Source of the DNA: Bacillus sp. 1780r2a1
Lineage (GTDB): Bacteria > Bacillota > Bacilli > Bacillales > Bacillaceae_H
Assembly: GCA_024134725.1 (NCBI GenBank)
Contig: CP099863.1
Span: forward strand, 1,979,501 to 2,043,500
DNA: 64,000 nucleotides
Direction of reading: 5' to 3'
Shown here: positions 1 through 7,936 of the stretch, in pieces
How the letters are laid out: each line of letters starts with the position of its first letter
How positions within the stretch are numbered: the first letter of the stretch is position 1
Position numbers and translations under genes: made by a program
The notes under the pieces: generated by a model
Databases searched by the model: none
The model's input: only the letters and a program-made list of their open reading frames with translations
Told to the model about the DNA's origin: nothing

Positions 1-1
1 T

Positions 2-106
2 AAAATGCATGAACAGTTTGGATTTACGTTTTGTGGAGAGTTCAAAGAAGTAGGTTGGAAGTTTGATCAATGGCAAGATGTTCTGTTTTATCAGCTTATT
101 CTTTAA
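2..106 (+). CDS. GNAT acetyltransferase, C-terminal end (partial)
   Basis: An open frame enters from the left edge and ends at TAA 104-106. The last 34 residues, with the run HEQFGFTFCGEFKEVGWKF followed by WQDVLFYQLIL, match the C-terminal strand pattern of phosphinothricin/YncA-type GNAT N-acetyltransferases. These transfer acetyl from acetyl-CoA to a small amine or protein N-terminus. The acetyl-CoA loop lies outside the window, so substrate and start are unknown. It sits just upstream of the thiT promoter and shows no terminator of its own before that promoter. Confidence 0.6.
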   Translation, partial: KMHEQFGFTFCGEFKEVGWKFDQWQDVLFYQLIL

Positions 107-120
107 ATAAAATTTGCTTC

Positions 121-147
121 TTACTTATGTGAGAAATATGGTATAAT
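121..147 (+). promoter_or_regulatory. probable promoter of the TPP riboswitch-thiT unit
   Basis: A consensus -10 TATAAT (142-147) has a weak -35 TTACTT (121-126) 15 nt upstream. It lies about 30 nt before the riboswitch P1 stem, so the transcript would begin near 153. Confidence 0.5.
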
Positions 148-177
148 AGGAAGCGTTCTAATAATACATATCAACGT

Positions 178-326
178 ACCACAGGGGGAGCCTGAATGGC
201 TGAGAGTGAACCAATTGTTCTGACCCTTTGAACCTGTTAGTTAATGCTAGCGTAGGGAGTGTGGATCGTGCAGCTTGTGCTGTCTCCTGTGTTTGTCGTT
301 GAATACTAATGATTTTACAACAGGAG
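178..326 (+). promoter_or_regulatory. TPP (THI-box) riboswitch with ribosome-site-hiding hairpin
   Basis: The aptamer shows the conserved THI-box strings GGGGGAGCCTGAATGGCTGAG (187-205 region), CTGACCCTTTGAACCTG (220-236) and TAATGCTAGCGTAGGGA (242-258). P1 closes with CCACA (179-183) against TGTGG (260-264). Downstream, CTCCTGT (284-290) is complementary to ACAGGAG (320-326), which is the Shine-Dalgarno of thiT. No U-tract follows. I therefore infer control at translation initiation, with bound thiamine pyrophosphate favouring the closed ribosome site. Confidence 0.93.
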
Positions 327-336
327 TGAAAAGACG

Positions 337-909
337 ATGAATAAAGGAATGTCTTTACAAGCGAAAATTGAAGTGGCAATCTTTGCAGCTTTAGCAATGA
401 TTATTGATATATTGCCATCCATCACAATTGCACCCGCCGTGTCCATATCTTTTTCCATGGTACCAATCTTCATTATTTGCTTTCGATGGGGATTTAAATC
501 CGGTGTTGTAGCTGGATTTTTATGGGGATTACTACAAGTTGTCACGGGCACTGCTTATGTGTTAACACCTCTACAAGCTTTTATTGAGTATTTTATTGCA
601 TTTGCGTTCATTGGCCTAGCAGGGCTATTGTCAGGTGTTATCAAGCAGAACTTAGCTGCTAACAATCGAACAAAAGCATTTATGTTTATTATTTTAGCTA
701 TCATTATCGGAAGCGTTGCTCGTTATTTCTGGCACTTTGTTGCAGGAATTGTCTTTTGGGGCTCTTATGCACCAAAAGGAGTATCGGCATTATGGTATTC
801 ATTTACAATGAACGGATTGGCAATGGTGGGCTCCATGATTGCTTGTCTAATTATTTTAGCCGTATTAATTCCGTCTGCTGCAAGAGTGGTATTAAACCGC
901 GCTTCATAA
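337..909 (+). CDS. thiT: ThiT, thiamine-binding S component of an ECF transporter
   Basis: A 190-residue, highly hydrophobic protein with about six membrane helices, the usual size for ThiT/YuaJ. It captures thiamine outside the cell for uptake by the shared ECF energy module (EcfAA'T), which is not encoded in this window. Conserved family features visible are the aromatic FRWGF segment (49-53), Q80 to E84 (QAFIE) and YFWH (130-133), which line the thiamine pocket in characterised ThiT. The start ATG has AGGAG at 322-326. The TPP riboswitch directly upstream supports the substrate independently. A strong terminator follows, so the gene is monocistronic. Confidence 0.93.
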   Translation: MNKGMSLQAKIEVAIFAALAMIIDILPSITIAPAVSISFSMVPIFIICFRWGFKSGVVAGFLWGLLQVVTGTAYVLTPLQAFIEYFIAFAFIGLAGLLSGVIKQNLAANNRTKAFMFIILAIIIGSVARYFWHFVAGIVFWGSYAPKGVSALWYSFTMNGLAMVGSMIACLIILAVLIPSAARVVLNRAS

Positions 910-922
910 CTGAAATGAATGG

Positions 923-957
923 AACCTATAGGAGTAACATCCTATAGGTTTTTTTGC
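923..957 (+). terminator. thiT rho-independent terminator
   Basis: Stem AACCTATAGGA (923-933) pairs with TCCTATAGGTT (940-950), followed by seven or more T residues. Confidence 0.9.
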
Positions 958-1010
958 TTTTTCAAACGAATCTACATGTTTTCAGTGTTTTTGTTCTTTT
1001 TATGAAAGGG

Positions 1011-1039
1011 TTGAGGGTTTTTTTGTAGAATGGTATACT
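1011..1039 (+). promoter_or_regulatory. SigA-type promoter of the lipoprotein pair
   Basis: TTGAGG (1011-1016), 17-nt spacer, TATACT (1034-1039). It lies about 58 nt before the first lipoprotein start. Confidence 0.6.
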
Positions 1040-1096
1040 AGGTCTGTTTGTTGGAAGAATATACATACCATTTTTTTGTAGGAAGGAATCATTTTA

Positions 1097-2041
1097 ATGA
1101 ACAAACGTAATCTCCTTTATATGACGATTGCAACATCCCTTTTACTAGCAGGGTGTCAGCAAAAAGCTCAAAAAGCAACTGAGGTCGACACAGACTTGAT
1201 GATTGCAGGAGAGATAGAAAGTCATGATCAAGAAGAAAAGAAAGATATTGGTGAAAACCAGTACAAATATGATATTTCAGATGCAATAGATGAAAAAACA
1301 ATCTCACAATTTATGAATAGCTACTTCAAGGCTTTGCATGATGGAATTTTTAATAAATCGGCTAAGGCGATTCAAACTTATACAATAGAAGATAGTGAGT
1401 TTTATAAACAGCAAGTGATGAAAATTGATAACTTTTCTAAGCAAGGAATTCATCAAGAACTAAAGACGATTCAAGTTGTGAATTGGTATGAAGCTGAAAG
1501 AAACCAAATAAAATTACAAACATTTGAAGAGATCATTATACATCAGCCTAATAAAAAGGATTATACAAAGAGCGTCAACCAATTGTATACGCTCATAAGC
1601 AATCAAGGTACATTGCGGATTAAAAGCGTAGAGCCTTATGCATTGAATGAAGCGGAAGACACAAGTTCAAATGCACCTGCTATTACAAGAGCAGCTAGCT
1701 TAAATGAGTATAACGGTAAATGGTCCACTGCTAATTCAGACTTAAAAGGCGCTCCTATCGTAGAGTTTTATGCCTCTTCTAACTCAGAGGCTACGGTGAA
1801 GATTCATGCGTATAAGCCGCCAAATTCAGTAGAAGTGGCTACAGTAGAAGCAAAAAACGTAACGTTTAAACATAATCAGGCTGTCATTCATTATGATGCG
1901 GACAGTAATGGAAACAAAGGAACCATTGTCTTAACACTAAAAGCAAATTCTCTTTTTGTTATTCATAAATTAGAAAAAGCTACTGAGTCTAAATGGACCA
2001 TTCCAGCAGGCGCATTTGAGCTGTCTACGTTTGAAAGCTAA
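1097..2041 (+). CDS. lipoprotein with NTF2/TcaA-like middle domain
   Basis: A 314-residue protein beginning with a lipoprotein signal peptide. After basic MNKR and a hydrophobic run comes the lipobox LLAGC, so Cys20 should be lipidated and the protein anchored outside the membrane. Residues about 68-190 (SQFMNSYFKALHDGIF onward) resemble the NTF2-like extracellular module of TcaA-type proteins. The C-terminal 110 residues look like a beta-rich domain. Function is unknown. It lies 29 nt before a second lipoprotein carrying a related module, so the two probably form an operon from the promoter at 1011-1039. Confidence 0.85.
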   Translation: MNKRNLLYMTIATSLLLAGCQQKAQKATEVDTDLMIAGEIESHDQEEKKDIGENQYKYDISDAIDEKTISQFMNSYFKALHDGIFNKSAKAIQTYTIEDSEFYKQQVMKIDNFSKQGIHQELKTIQVVNWYEAERNQIKLQTFEEIIIHQPNKKDYTKSVNQLYTLISNQGTLRIKSVEPYALNEAEDTSSNAPAITRAASLNEYNGKWSTANSDLKGAPIVEFYASSNSEATVKIHAYKPPNSVEVATVEAKNVTFKHNQAVIHYDADSNGNKGTIVLTLKANSLFVIHKLEKATESKWTIPAGAFELSTFES

Positions 2042-2070
2042 ACAAGATAAAAGAAAAAAGGGGGATTCAA

Positions 2071-3267
2071 ATGCGAAATCTATGTGTAGTGGCCATAATT
2101 TGTTCCCTGTGGCTTTTGTTGTCAGCATGTAGTGAGCCAAAGTCTGCTCCAGCCCCGACACCCAAAGAAACTAAATCAGAAGCTACTGTTCCAGCTGAAG
2201 CTGTTGATGAGTCAGCTAATGAGCCTAAGAAAAATTCTTCTCTTCCCGTTGTAACAAACGAAGAAGCTAAGCAGCTTGCTACAGATTCACTGTCAAATGT
2301 TGTCCAAACCTTTGACGTGTTAGGGAAAGAAGAGGAATGGGACAATGAGGAGAAACCAGCAGATTTTCAACTGCTAAGTCCTAAGCTTAAAGAGTTTGCT
2401 ACGAGTTCATTAGTTGCTACAAAGCTAAAAACAATCGCCACTTCTTATTACTGTCAATGTGATGAACAGCCTATTCCAGATCTAAAAACAACGGTGCGTT
2501 TTAAAGTAATTAACAATCGCCCTGGTCAATTTTCAATTTCAGCTATTCAACCTCTGGATGAAAAAGGGAACGGAGGTACAACTATTTATTTAAATATGAA
2601 ATATGGAAAAGATGGTTGGAAGTTAAATGAATGGGACGAAATGACGTATCGTCAAAAATCATTAGATATTTCTTCAGATGAGTATATAGAATATCGAAAA
2701 ATAATAACGCCTAACGAAACAGTGTCGTTTAATAAAGAAACGGCCATTGAAGATAAAGATGGTAATCAAGAGAAGGTTTTACTTTTTAAAGATGGTTCTG
2801 GAGAATTTGGTGTTTTAGCAAAGAGCTCGGAGCGGATTAACCAACTTAAAGAAGATATGCCAGTCATTTTGCCTGTGGAAGATATTGAGGTAGATTTGAA
2901 CAAAGTTACAGAAGTAGATGCTTCGGTTGTTCGTGCATTTACAGAAACCTATTTACGTGATTTAACAGAAGCTATTAATCTTAATGAGTTTGATCGTATT
3001 CAACATTATTTTGAAAAAGATAGCACATTGTTTAATGAACAACAGCAGCTCGTTAAAACACTGTATGATCGAACAATACGAGAAGATCTTGCAACGGTTG
3101 ATATTTTAGAATGGACGCCTAAGGAAGAAAATAGCTACGAAGTAAAAACGAAAGAAGTTATGAACATTACCATAAATGAACATACGGAAGAAAAAGAATA
3201 TTACCGAGTATACACAATCGTACATGAAAATGAAAAGCTCGTCATTACTCAATTAGAATCTTACTGA
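2071..3267 (+). CDS. lipoprotein, related to its upstream neighbour
   Basis: A 398-residue protein with signal peptide and lipobox LLSAC (Cys20). A low-complexity Pro/Lys/Glu linker (about 25-60) follows and probably spans the peptidoglycan. The C-terminal 115 residues (VVRAFTETYLRDLTEAINLNEF to the end) resemble the NTF2-like module in the preceding lipoprotein, with the same order of helices, a WxxxxxN strand and the end strands. Residues 70-180 are a further domain I do not recognise; they contain a CQC pair. The SD AAAAAGGGGG precedes the ATG. A terminator directly follows. Confidence 0.85.
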   Translation: MRNLCVVAIICSLWLLLSACSEPKSAPAPTPKETKSEATVPAEAVDESANEPKKNSSLPVVTNEEAKQLATDSLSNVVQTFDVLGKEEEWDNEEKPADFQLLSPKLKEFATSSLVATKLKTIATSYYCQCDEQPIPDLKTTVRFKVINNRPGQFSISAIQPLDEKGNGGTTIYLNMKYGKDGWKLNEWDEMTYRQKSLDISSDEYIEYRKIITPNETVSFNKETAIEDKDGNQEKVLLFKDGSGEFGVLAKSSERINQLKEDMPVILPVEDIEVDLNKVTEVDASVVRAFTETYLRDLTEAINLNEFDRIQHYFEKDSTLFNEQQQLVKTLYDRTIREDLATVDILEWTPKEENSYEVKTKEVMNITINEHTEEKEYYRVYTIVHENEKLVITQLESY

Positions 3268-3295
3268 AAACTCAGCACCTAGCTGAGTTTTTTTC
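3267..3295 (+). terminator. terminator of the lipoprotein pair
   Basis: AAACTCAGC (3268-3276 region) pairs with GCTGAGTTT (3282-3290), followed by a T-run to 3294. Confidence 0.85.
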
Positions 3296-3303
3296 GAGGT
3301 AAA

Positions 3304-3362
3304 TACTTTATCATACTAACGCAAGATAACTCTTCCTTATCAAGCGTTAGTATGATAAAGTA
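3304..3362. repeat. 19-bp perfect inverted repeat upstream of the recombinase gene
   Basis: TACTTTATCATACTAACGC (3304-3322) is repeated exactly in inverted form at 3344-3362. Inside the loop GATAA (3325-3329) and TTATC (3337-3341) extend the pairing. It has no U-tract, so it does not look like an ordinary terminator. It sits about 200 bp before a tyrosine recombinase gene. Confidence 0.85.
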
Positions 3363-3501
3363 AAGAAAAAGCAGAAAAAACGCCAATAAATTACATATTT
3401 TTACATAATTATTGATGTGTTTAAAAAAACGACCTCTTTAAATAGGGTTATATATCGTTTTAAAACAACTTTAATACCAATACATTCAATTTTAAAAAAA
3501 C

Positions 3502-3532
3502 CTCTTAAAATGGATTTTGAAGCTTTTAAGAG
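3502..3532. repeat. 9-bp inverted repeat just before the recombinase start
   Basis: CTCTTAAAA (3502-3510) and TTTTAAGAG (3524-3532) are perfect inverted copies, ending 14 nt before the ribosome-binding site. It could be an operator or an mRNA hairpin. Confidence 0.5.
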
Positions 3533-3558
3533 ATGGTGATTAAAAGAAGGTGGAAATA

Positions 3559-4644
3559 ATGAAAAATGAAAACAAATTAATGCAAAGTCAATCTTCTCTG
3601 TCTTTTCGGCAATTAAAAGAACAGTGGGGAAATCTGTTAGATGAAAATCAAAATTTATCGTTGAGTCATACAGACAATGAAACATTTGTTGAGCTTTTTA
3701 TGAACATTAAAATGATAAAGCCTGAGCTGTCTCCACATACCATTCGAGCGTACCATCAAGATTTAAAGACAGTTTTGACTTTTTTTAAAGAGATAGATGT
3801 TTCCTTAAAAGAAGTTGGGTTTATGGAAGTGAAGGCATTTAATCATTGGGTGAATCAAACGTATGCAAAAAGAAGCGCTGCAAGAAAGTTAGAGTTTTTT
3901 AGAAGGATGCTCACCTTCGGTCATGAAACGCAGTTTTATCCTTCGTTGTATACAACTTGGATTGAAAAGCCTACGATTTCAAAGGGACATTATAGTGAAA
4001 AAAAACAGGTCAATCGAACGGAATACAGAGAGTTAAGTGTAAGAGAAGCTGAAGTCATTGTAAAAACGCTTGAAGATGTTGTAAAACATTCAATGCTACA
4101 GAAAGAATATCAAGCACGAAATCGGCTGATGGGTATGCTTTTATATTTAAGCGGAATGAGGTCTAGTGAAGTATTAAGCTTAAACTGGGGAAGTTTCCGT
4201 GAAGATCGTCGTGGCAATATACTAGTGGATGTGTTCGGAAAAGGAAAAAAAGAACGAACAATCCCAGTGTTTAAAGACGTTCAAAACGCCCTGTTTCACT
4301 ACCGGGAGAGTTTAGGAGAATCGATGATGCTGAATCCTTCAGATGAAACGCCCCTTTTTTTTCAGCTTAAGCCGTTTATCAAAACGGGAGTTAAAAAAAG
4401 ATTATCGTATACAACGCTTTATCGACTCATCAAAACAGCGGTTTATGCAATTCAAGGTAATTCATCTATTTCACCACACTGGTTTCGTCACACCTTCATT
4501 ACGAACAGCTTAGCAAATGACGTCCCCTTATCAGTGGTAAAACAAGTAGTAGGACACGCCTCTATTGCAACGACTAATATATACCTAGAAAAATTACAAG
4601 AAGACACCGTTTACGATGCGTTTCGAAATTCTGGTTATCGCTAG
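3559..4644 (+). CDS. XerC/XerD-like tyrosine recombinase
   Basis: A 361-residue protein counted from ATG 3559, chosen because AGAAGG (3545-3550) is 8 nt away; an in-frame GTG at 3550 overlaps that site. An N-terminal SAM-like DNA-binding domain (about 40-140) is followed by a catalytic domain with all expected residues: Arg201 (GMRSSEV), Lys229 (GKGKKERT), His307 and Arg310 (HWFRHTF), His333 (VGHAS) and Tyr342 (TNIYLE). It cuts and rejoins DNA through a 3'-phosphotyrosine. It is longer than XerC/XerD (about 300). No phage or plasmid genes flank it. A 19-bp inverted repeat lies upstream, and an exact dif right arm lies 15 bp after its stop. Confidence 0.88.
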   Translation: MKNENKLMQSQSSLSFRQLKEQWGNLLDENQNLSLSHTDNETFVELFMNIKMIKPELSPHTIRAYHQDLKTVLTFFKEIDVSLKEVGFMEVKAFNHWVNQTYAKRSAARKLEFFRRMLTFGHETQFYPSLYTTWIEKPTISKGHYSEKKQVNRTEYRELSVREAEVIVKTLEDVVKHSMLQKEYQARNRLMGMLLYLSGMRSSEVLSLNWGSFREDRRGNILVDVFGKGKKERTIPVFKDVQNALFHYRESLGESMMLNPSDETPLFFQLKPFIKTGVKKRLSYTTLYRLIKTAVYAIQGNSSISPHWFRHTFITNSLANDVPLSVVKQVVGHASIATTNIYLEKLQEDTVYDAFRNSGYR

Positions 4645-4659
4645 ATTTCTATAACTATA

Positions 4660-4670
4660 TTATGTAAACT
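4660..4670 (+). other. Xer/dif right-arm sequence next to the recombinase gene
   Basis: TTATGTAAACT, identical to the right arm of the dif site at 48683-48710. The sequence to its left resembles the left arm only weakly, so this is a half-site, not a full dif. Confidence 0.5.
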
Positions 4671-4759
4671 TTAAGAATGAAACTCTCCCATTTCTCTTCT
4701 TTTTCGAATAAACCCTTCATTTATCAAATATAATGGTCTAAAAAGGGAGGCGAAGTGCA

Positions 4760-5194
4760 ATGGGCGTTAAGCATCCGCTTCAACATCATTTCGGAGAAGT
4801 GACCGAAATATTTCATTATATTCATGATTTATGTGAAAGTGCAGGACTGTACATTGATTGGCACGGCACTACACAGACCGTACAGCTATATCGAAATAAA
4901 GAATCAAGAGAAGCGGGAGATCGATACATAGGAGCCATTCAATATGAAGGTAGTAATGAGTTGCAAAAGCGAACGCCTTCAACGGTGAGTTTACGTTTTC
5001 GAAGGAGTAACTTAACATCACCATTTAAATATTTACTTGAAAACATTACAACGTTTCGAAAAGACACTAACAAAGAACCTTTCGTTAACCCAGAGGCTGA
5101 GTCGATTGCGTTTAAGTTTACGGCGCTGGATGAAGAAGCGAGGGAAACGCTGAGACAAATTGAAGATGTGCTAAAAATGGCAAGGTGTATTTAA
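4760..5194 (+). CDS. conserved hypothetical protein, 144 aa
   Basis: A soluble 144-residue protein with no signal peptide or membrane segment. AGGGAGG lies 10 nt before ATG 4760. The first half is mixed alpha/beta (FHYIHDLCESAGLYIDWHG, then a strand run ending RYIGAIQYEG), and the C-terminus is a predicted helix (DEEARETLRQIEDVLKMA). I recognise no family or catalytic motif. It is monocistronic and ends in a bidirectional terminator shared with the convergent marR gene. Confidence 0.7.
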   Translation: MGVKHPLQHHFGEVTEIFHYIHDLCESAGLYIDWHGTTQTVQLYRNKESREAGDRYIGAIQYEGSNELQKRTPSTVSLRFRRSNLTSPFKYLLENITTFRKDTNKEPFVNPEAESIAFKFTALDEEARETLRQIEDVLKMARCI

Positions 5195-5224
5195 AGCAGG
5201 CCCTCTAGTTGAAGTGCCTGCTTT
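5193..5224. terminator. bidirectional terminator
   Basis: AAAGCAGGC (5193-5201) pairs with GCCTGCTTT (5216-5224). It separates two convergent genes and serves both. Confidence 0.8.
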
Positions 5225-5672
5225 ACGTATGTCCAATCTCTTCTTGTAGAGATTCCGCTCTTTTTTCCAATTGCTGAAGTACGTTAAAATAAGCAGCTAA
5301 ATCAGCTTCATTCATTTCCTCAGTTAGCATGTTAAAAAGGTTTTCAATAGGGCCCGTTATCTCCTCTTGCAAAGCCATTCCTTTTTCTGTTTGCTGAATA
5401 TAGTAAGAGCGGCGATCTTCAGGGTTTTTTATTCGCTGTAAGTGACCGCTTTTTTCTAATAAATCTAAAATTTTTGTAAGCGTAGCTTGGTCTTTATCCG
5501 CTTTTATAGCTAGTTGCTTTTGTGTAATACGATCAGCTTCCGATACCTTCTTTAATACCGTCCATTGTTCAGGCGTTATGCCATAAGGGCGTAAGAAACT
5601 GGCTACCAGCCTACTCAAGCGCTTTCCAACCTTTGCTGTCGTAAAGCCGTACATTTCTTCCAGTGATTTCAT
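5223..5672 (-). CDS. MarR family transcriptional regulator
   Basis: A 149-residue winged-helix protein of typical MarR length. It shows the family pattern: N-terminal dimer helix, helix-turn-helix around ITQKQLAIKADKDQATLTKILDLLEKSGHL (about 68-97), and the wing with EDRRSYYIQQTEKG, the conserved DxR beta-hairpin. GGAGG lies upstream of the ATG. It is divergent from the HAD phosphatase gene, with an ATGATA-n4-TATCAT palindrome between them. The effector is unknown. Confidence 0.9.
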   Translation of the reverse strand: MKSLEEMYGFTTAKVGKRLSRLVASFLRPYGITPEQWTVLKKVSEADRITQKQLAIKADKDQATLTKILDLLEKSGHLQRIKNPEDRRSYYIQQTEKGMALQEEITGPIENLFNMLTEEMNEADLAAYFNVLQQLEKRAESLQEEIGHT

Positions 5673-5756
5673 TTGTATACCTCCAAGTGCATCCTCATTC
5701 TTTTCATCATATCACATTCTACTCTTTCAGTTACATTCCAAATAAGGTTTTTTAAT

Positions 5757-5772
5757 ATGATAACGCTATCAT
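5757..5772. promoter_or_regulatory. palindrome between divergent marR and HAD genes
   Basis: ATGATA (5757-5762), 4-nt gap, TATCAT (5767-5772). The size and symmetry fit a MarR-type operator, but assignment to the neighbouring regulator is a guess. Confidence 0.35.
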
Positions 5773-5870
5773 TTTAGAAGAATCCGAATTTAGCTAGACT
5801 TCTTTAATTGAACAATGTAATCTAGTGTTAGAATAGTTCAACTTTTTAAATAAATAAAAGAGGTGTCTGA

Positions 5871-6671
5871 ATGAGTACTGATAAAATGAATATCAAAGCA
5901 ATCTTTTTCGACTTAGATGATACGTTACTATGGGATAAAAAGAGCGTCGCGGAAGCATTCCGTGCAACGTGCGAGTACGCAGCTCAAAGGTATGATGTTG
6001 ATCCTGCGGAGTTGGAAGCAGCTGTACGCGAAGCGGCCTCTACACTGTATGCTACATATGAAACGTACGAGTTTACAAAAATGATTGGTATTAATCCGTT
6101 TGAAGGGCTATGGGGAGATTTCCATGATGAACATGAGAACTTCCAAAAAATGAAACAAATTGTGCCAACTTATCGTAAAGATGCATGGACACAAGGATTA
6201 AAGTCGCTTGGACTTGATGACGAAGCATTTGGTGCAGAGCTTGCAGAACGATTCCCTAAAGAACGTCGTCGTAATCCGTTCGTATACGAAGATACGTTTG
6301 AGGTATTAAATGAACTACGCGCAAACTATAAGCTGTTGCTATTAACAAACGGATCGCCTCAGCTTCAGAATACAAAACTAGAAATCACGCCAGAAATTGC
6401 TCCGTATTTTGATGAGATTGTCATTTCTGGAGCATTTGGAAGAGGCAAGCCTGATCCGTCAATTTTTGATCATGCGTTATCTTTGTTAAACTTATCAAAA
6501 GATGAAGTGATTATGGTTGGTGATAATTTAATGACGGACATTCTTGGCGCTTCTCGAGCTGGAATACGCTCTGTCTGGGTGAACCGTGACAATAAAAAAG
6601 CGGATAAAGTTGTACCGTTTCATGAAATTAAAAGACTGAGTGAGTTGCATGAGTTCTTAAATCAAGAATAA
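5871..6671 (+). CDS. HAD superfamily hydrolase (YsaA-like phosphatase)
   Basis: A 266-residue cytosolic phosphatase-like protein with all four HAD motifs: DLDDTLLW near residue 14 (nucleophile and acid aspartates), TNGSP near 160, [10 protein letters not shown] near 190 (Lys) and [11 protein letters not shown] near 217 (metal-binding aspartates). The helical insert after motif I is a C1 cap. Length and layout fit the B. subtilis YsaA group, whose physiological substrate is not clear to me. AGAGGTG precedes the ATG. It stands alone and converges on the nuclease-like gene with only 2 nt between stops. Confidence 0.85.
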   Translation: MSTDKMNIKAIFFDLDDTLLWDKKSVAEAFRATCEYAAQRYDVDPAELEAAVREAASTLYATYETYEFTKMIGINPFEGLWGDFHDEHENFQKMKQIVPTYRKDAWTQGLKSLGLDDEAFGAELAERFPKERRRNPFVYEDTFEVLNELRANYKLLLLTNGSPQLQNTKLEITPEIAPYFDEIVISGAFGRGKPDPSIFDHALSLLNLSKDEVIMVGDNLMTDILGASRAGIRSVWVNRDNKKADKVVPFHEIKRLSELHEFLNQE

Positions 6672-6673
6672 TT

Positions 6674-7606
6674 TTAATCATTTTTTTTGCAAAGCTCTTG
6701 ATAGACACAATGTCTACAGCGAGTGCTTTGTTTCAATGGAAACGCACTTAGTGGCTTCGGTTGATTGTACTCTGGGTGTTCGATATATAGATGCATGTTT
6801 ATCAGGCTCTCTTTAAGAGTATGATGGAATGCATCTATTTCTTTTTCTGTTACAGAATACGTGTGGTTACCTCCTGAATAAAGGTATTCGTTACGAATCT
6901 GAATAGAACTTAGTGGAGCATTGTAGGTTCTTTGTATATAAAGAGCGCAAAGAGCGAGCTGTGTCAGGTGGTCATGCGCCTGCTTTCCCGTTTTCCAATT
7001 CACGATGATGTATTGGTTTGTATCTGGCTTATAGTAGAGAAGGTCTAATGAAACAAATACTTTAACTGAGTCAAGTTCTACTGATTGAAACGCTTCTTGC
7101 GGAAGAATTTGAATTGAATCACTTGACTGAAGGTCTCTAAATGTTTTACTTCGAAAAAAAGAGGTGACACACCTCTCGATGGACGTTTTGGTTTGCTGAA
7201 TTTCATAATCTGCTAAATATCCTTTTTGGTAGTATTCTAATATCATGGTGTACACATTCGGCTCATGATACCAATCGTCGCCGTAGTCTCTTGTTTGCAA
7301 ATAAACACGACGTAATTCGTGATCAACGAAATTACGCATGGCAGTCCTTTGCTCTTCAAGTGATGCTGTGTTCTCCCTAAAAGAATAATTTTGAATAGCT
7401 TGCCTAACTGCTTGTCCCACTAAGAGGGGCAAAGTAACCATTTTCTTTAAGCGATAGGCTTGTTTTGCAAGTTTAGTAGAAGAAGAGAGCCAACCTTCAT
7501 GGGAAAAATAGTACTGATAAGCATATTTTCTTGGGCATTCTATCATCTGATTATGGCGAGCGTGTGACCATGAAAAACGAGGGGGATTGGCTAGGAGCAT
7601 AATCAT
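6674..7606 (-). CDS. RecB/Cas4-like PD-(D/E)XK protein with Fe-S cysteines
   Basis: About 310 residues. Cys24 (ECPRKYAY) and a C-terminal CRHCVYQELC supply the four cysteines of an AddB/Cas4-type 4Fe-4S cluster. The nuclease core has VSLDLLYY (motif II Asp) and QLALCALYIQ (motif IV). Two usual catalytic positions differ: the motif III triad reads NWK instead of (D/E)xK, and the motif I GxxxH position reads GQAVR. The protein may therefore bind DNA ends without cutting, or be a divergent nuclease. The start could be GTG 7609, ATG 7606 or ATG 7600; AAGGA lies just upstream. Confidence 0.8.
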   Translation of the reverse strand: MIMLLANPPRFSWSHARHNQMIECPRKYAYQYYFSHEGWLSSSTKLAKQAYRLKKMVTLPLLVGQAVRQAIQNYSFRENTASLEEQRTAMRNFVDHELRRVYLQTRDYGDDWYHEPNVYTMILEYYQKGYLADYEIQQTKTSIERCVTSFFRSKTFRDLQSSDSIQILPQEAFQSVELDSVKVFVSLDLLYYKPDTNQYIIVNWKTGKQAHDHLTQLALCALYIQRTYNAPLSSIQIRNEYLYSGGNHTYSVTEKEIDAFHHTLKESLINMHLYIEHPEYNQPKPLSAFPLKQSTRCRHCVYQELCKKND

Positions 7607-7687
7607 CACGTCCTTATCCTTTTTGTAGCATACATATGAAGAAATCTAAAATTTAGAACGAAAAATGACGAAAGAACTAAAAAAAGC

Positions 7688-7716
7688 TTGCCGTTTCACT
7701 CCGGCCATGCTATAGT
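7688..7716 (+). promoter_or_regulatory. promoter of the 7.7-kb small RNA
   Basis: TTGCCG (7688-7693), exactly 17 nt, then TATAGT (7711-7716). It is well placed to start a transcript near 7722, where no protein gene begins. Confidence 0.65.
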
Positions 7717-7721
7717 AAAGA

Positions 7722-7835
7722 AGCGATGAGCTAATTTGTGTAAGTCGAAGGATATGCTTTTGCTAAACGTATGAATGTGGTCATACGGTCCTCGCCTCAA
7801 AACGCATCAAAGACGCCCAATCGGGCGTCTTTTTG
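7722..7835 (+). ncRNA. candidate small RNA of about 113 nt, unknown family
   Basis: The interval between a good promoter and a strong intrinsic terminator has no credible reading frame. Internal hairpin CGTATGA (7769-7775 region) with TCATACG is perfect. The terminator stem AGACGCCC (7811-7818) pairs with GGGCGTCT (7823-7830), followed by a T-run. The next gene starts about 100 nt later with its own Shine-Dalgarno, so this could be a free sRNA or a leader that mostly terminates. It matches no riboswitch or 6S pattern I know. Confidence 0.55.
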
Positions 7836-7936
7836 TATATTCAGTACATGAGTCATTTGAAGCAAGACTATAGCGTTACTTTTCATATTCCTTTAAAATA
7901 AATGCTAGATAGAAAGAGAAAAAAGGGGAGTCTATT

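Noticed and set aside
158-397. 79-codon minus-strand frame over the thiT leader
   Set aside because: Shadow of the TPP riboswitch and thiT start; no ribosome site.
3304-5194. Prophage or integrative element around the tyrosine recombinase
   Set aside because: No structural, replication or transfer genes, and flanking genes look chromosomal. Only a lone recombinase with repeats is supported.
7722-7835. 6S RNA or a known riboswitch
   Set aside because: Length and conserved strings do not fit 6S or any riboswitch class I can recall, so it is left as an unnamed candidate.
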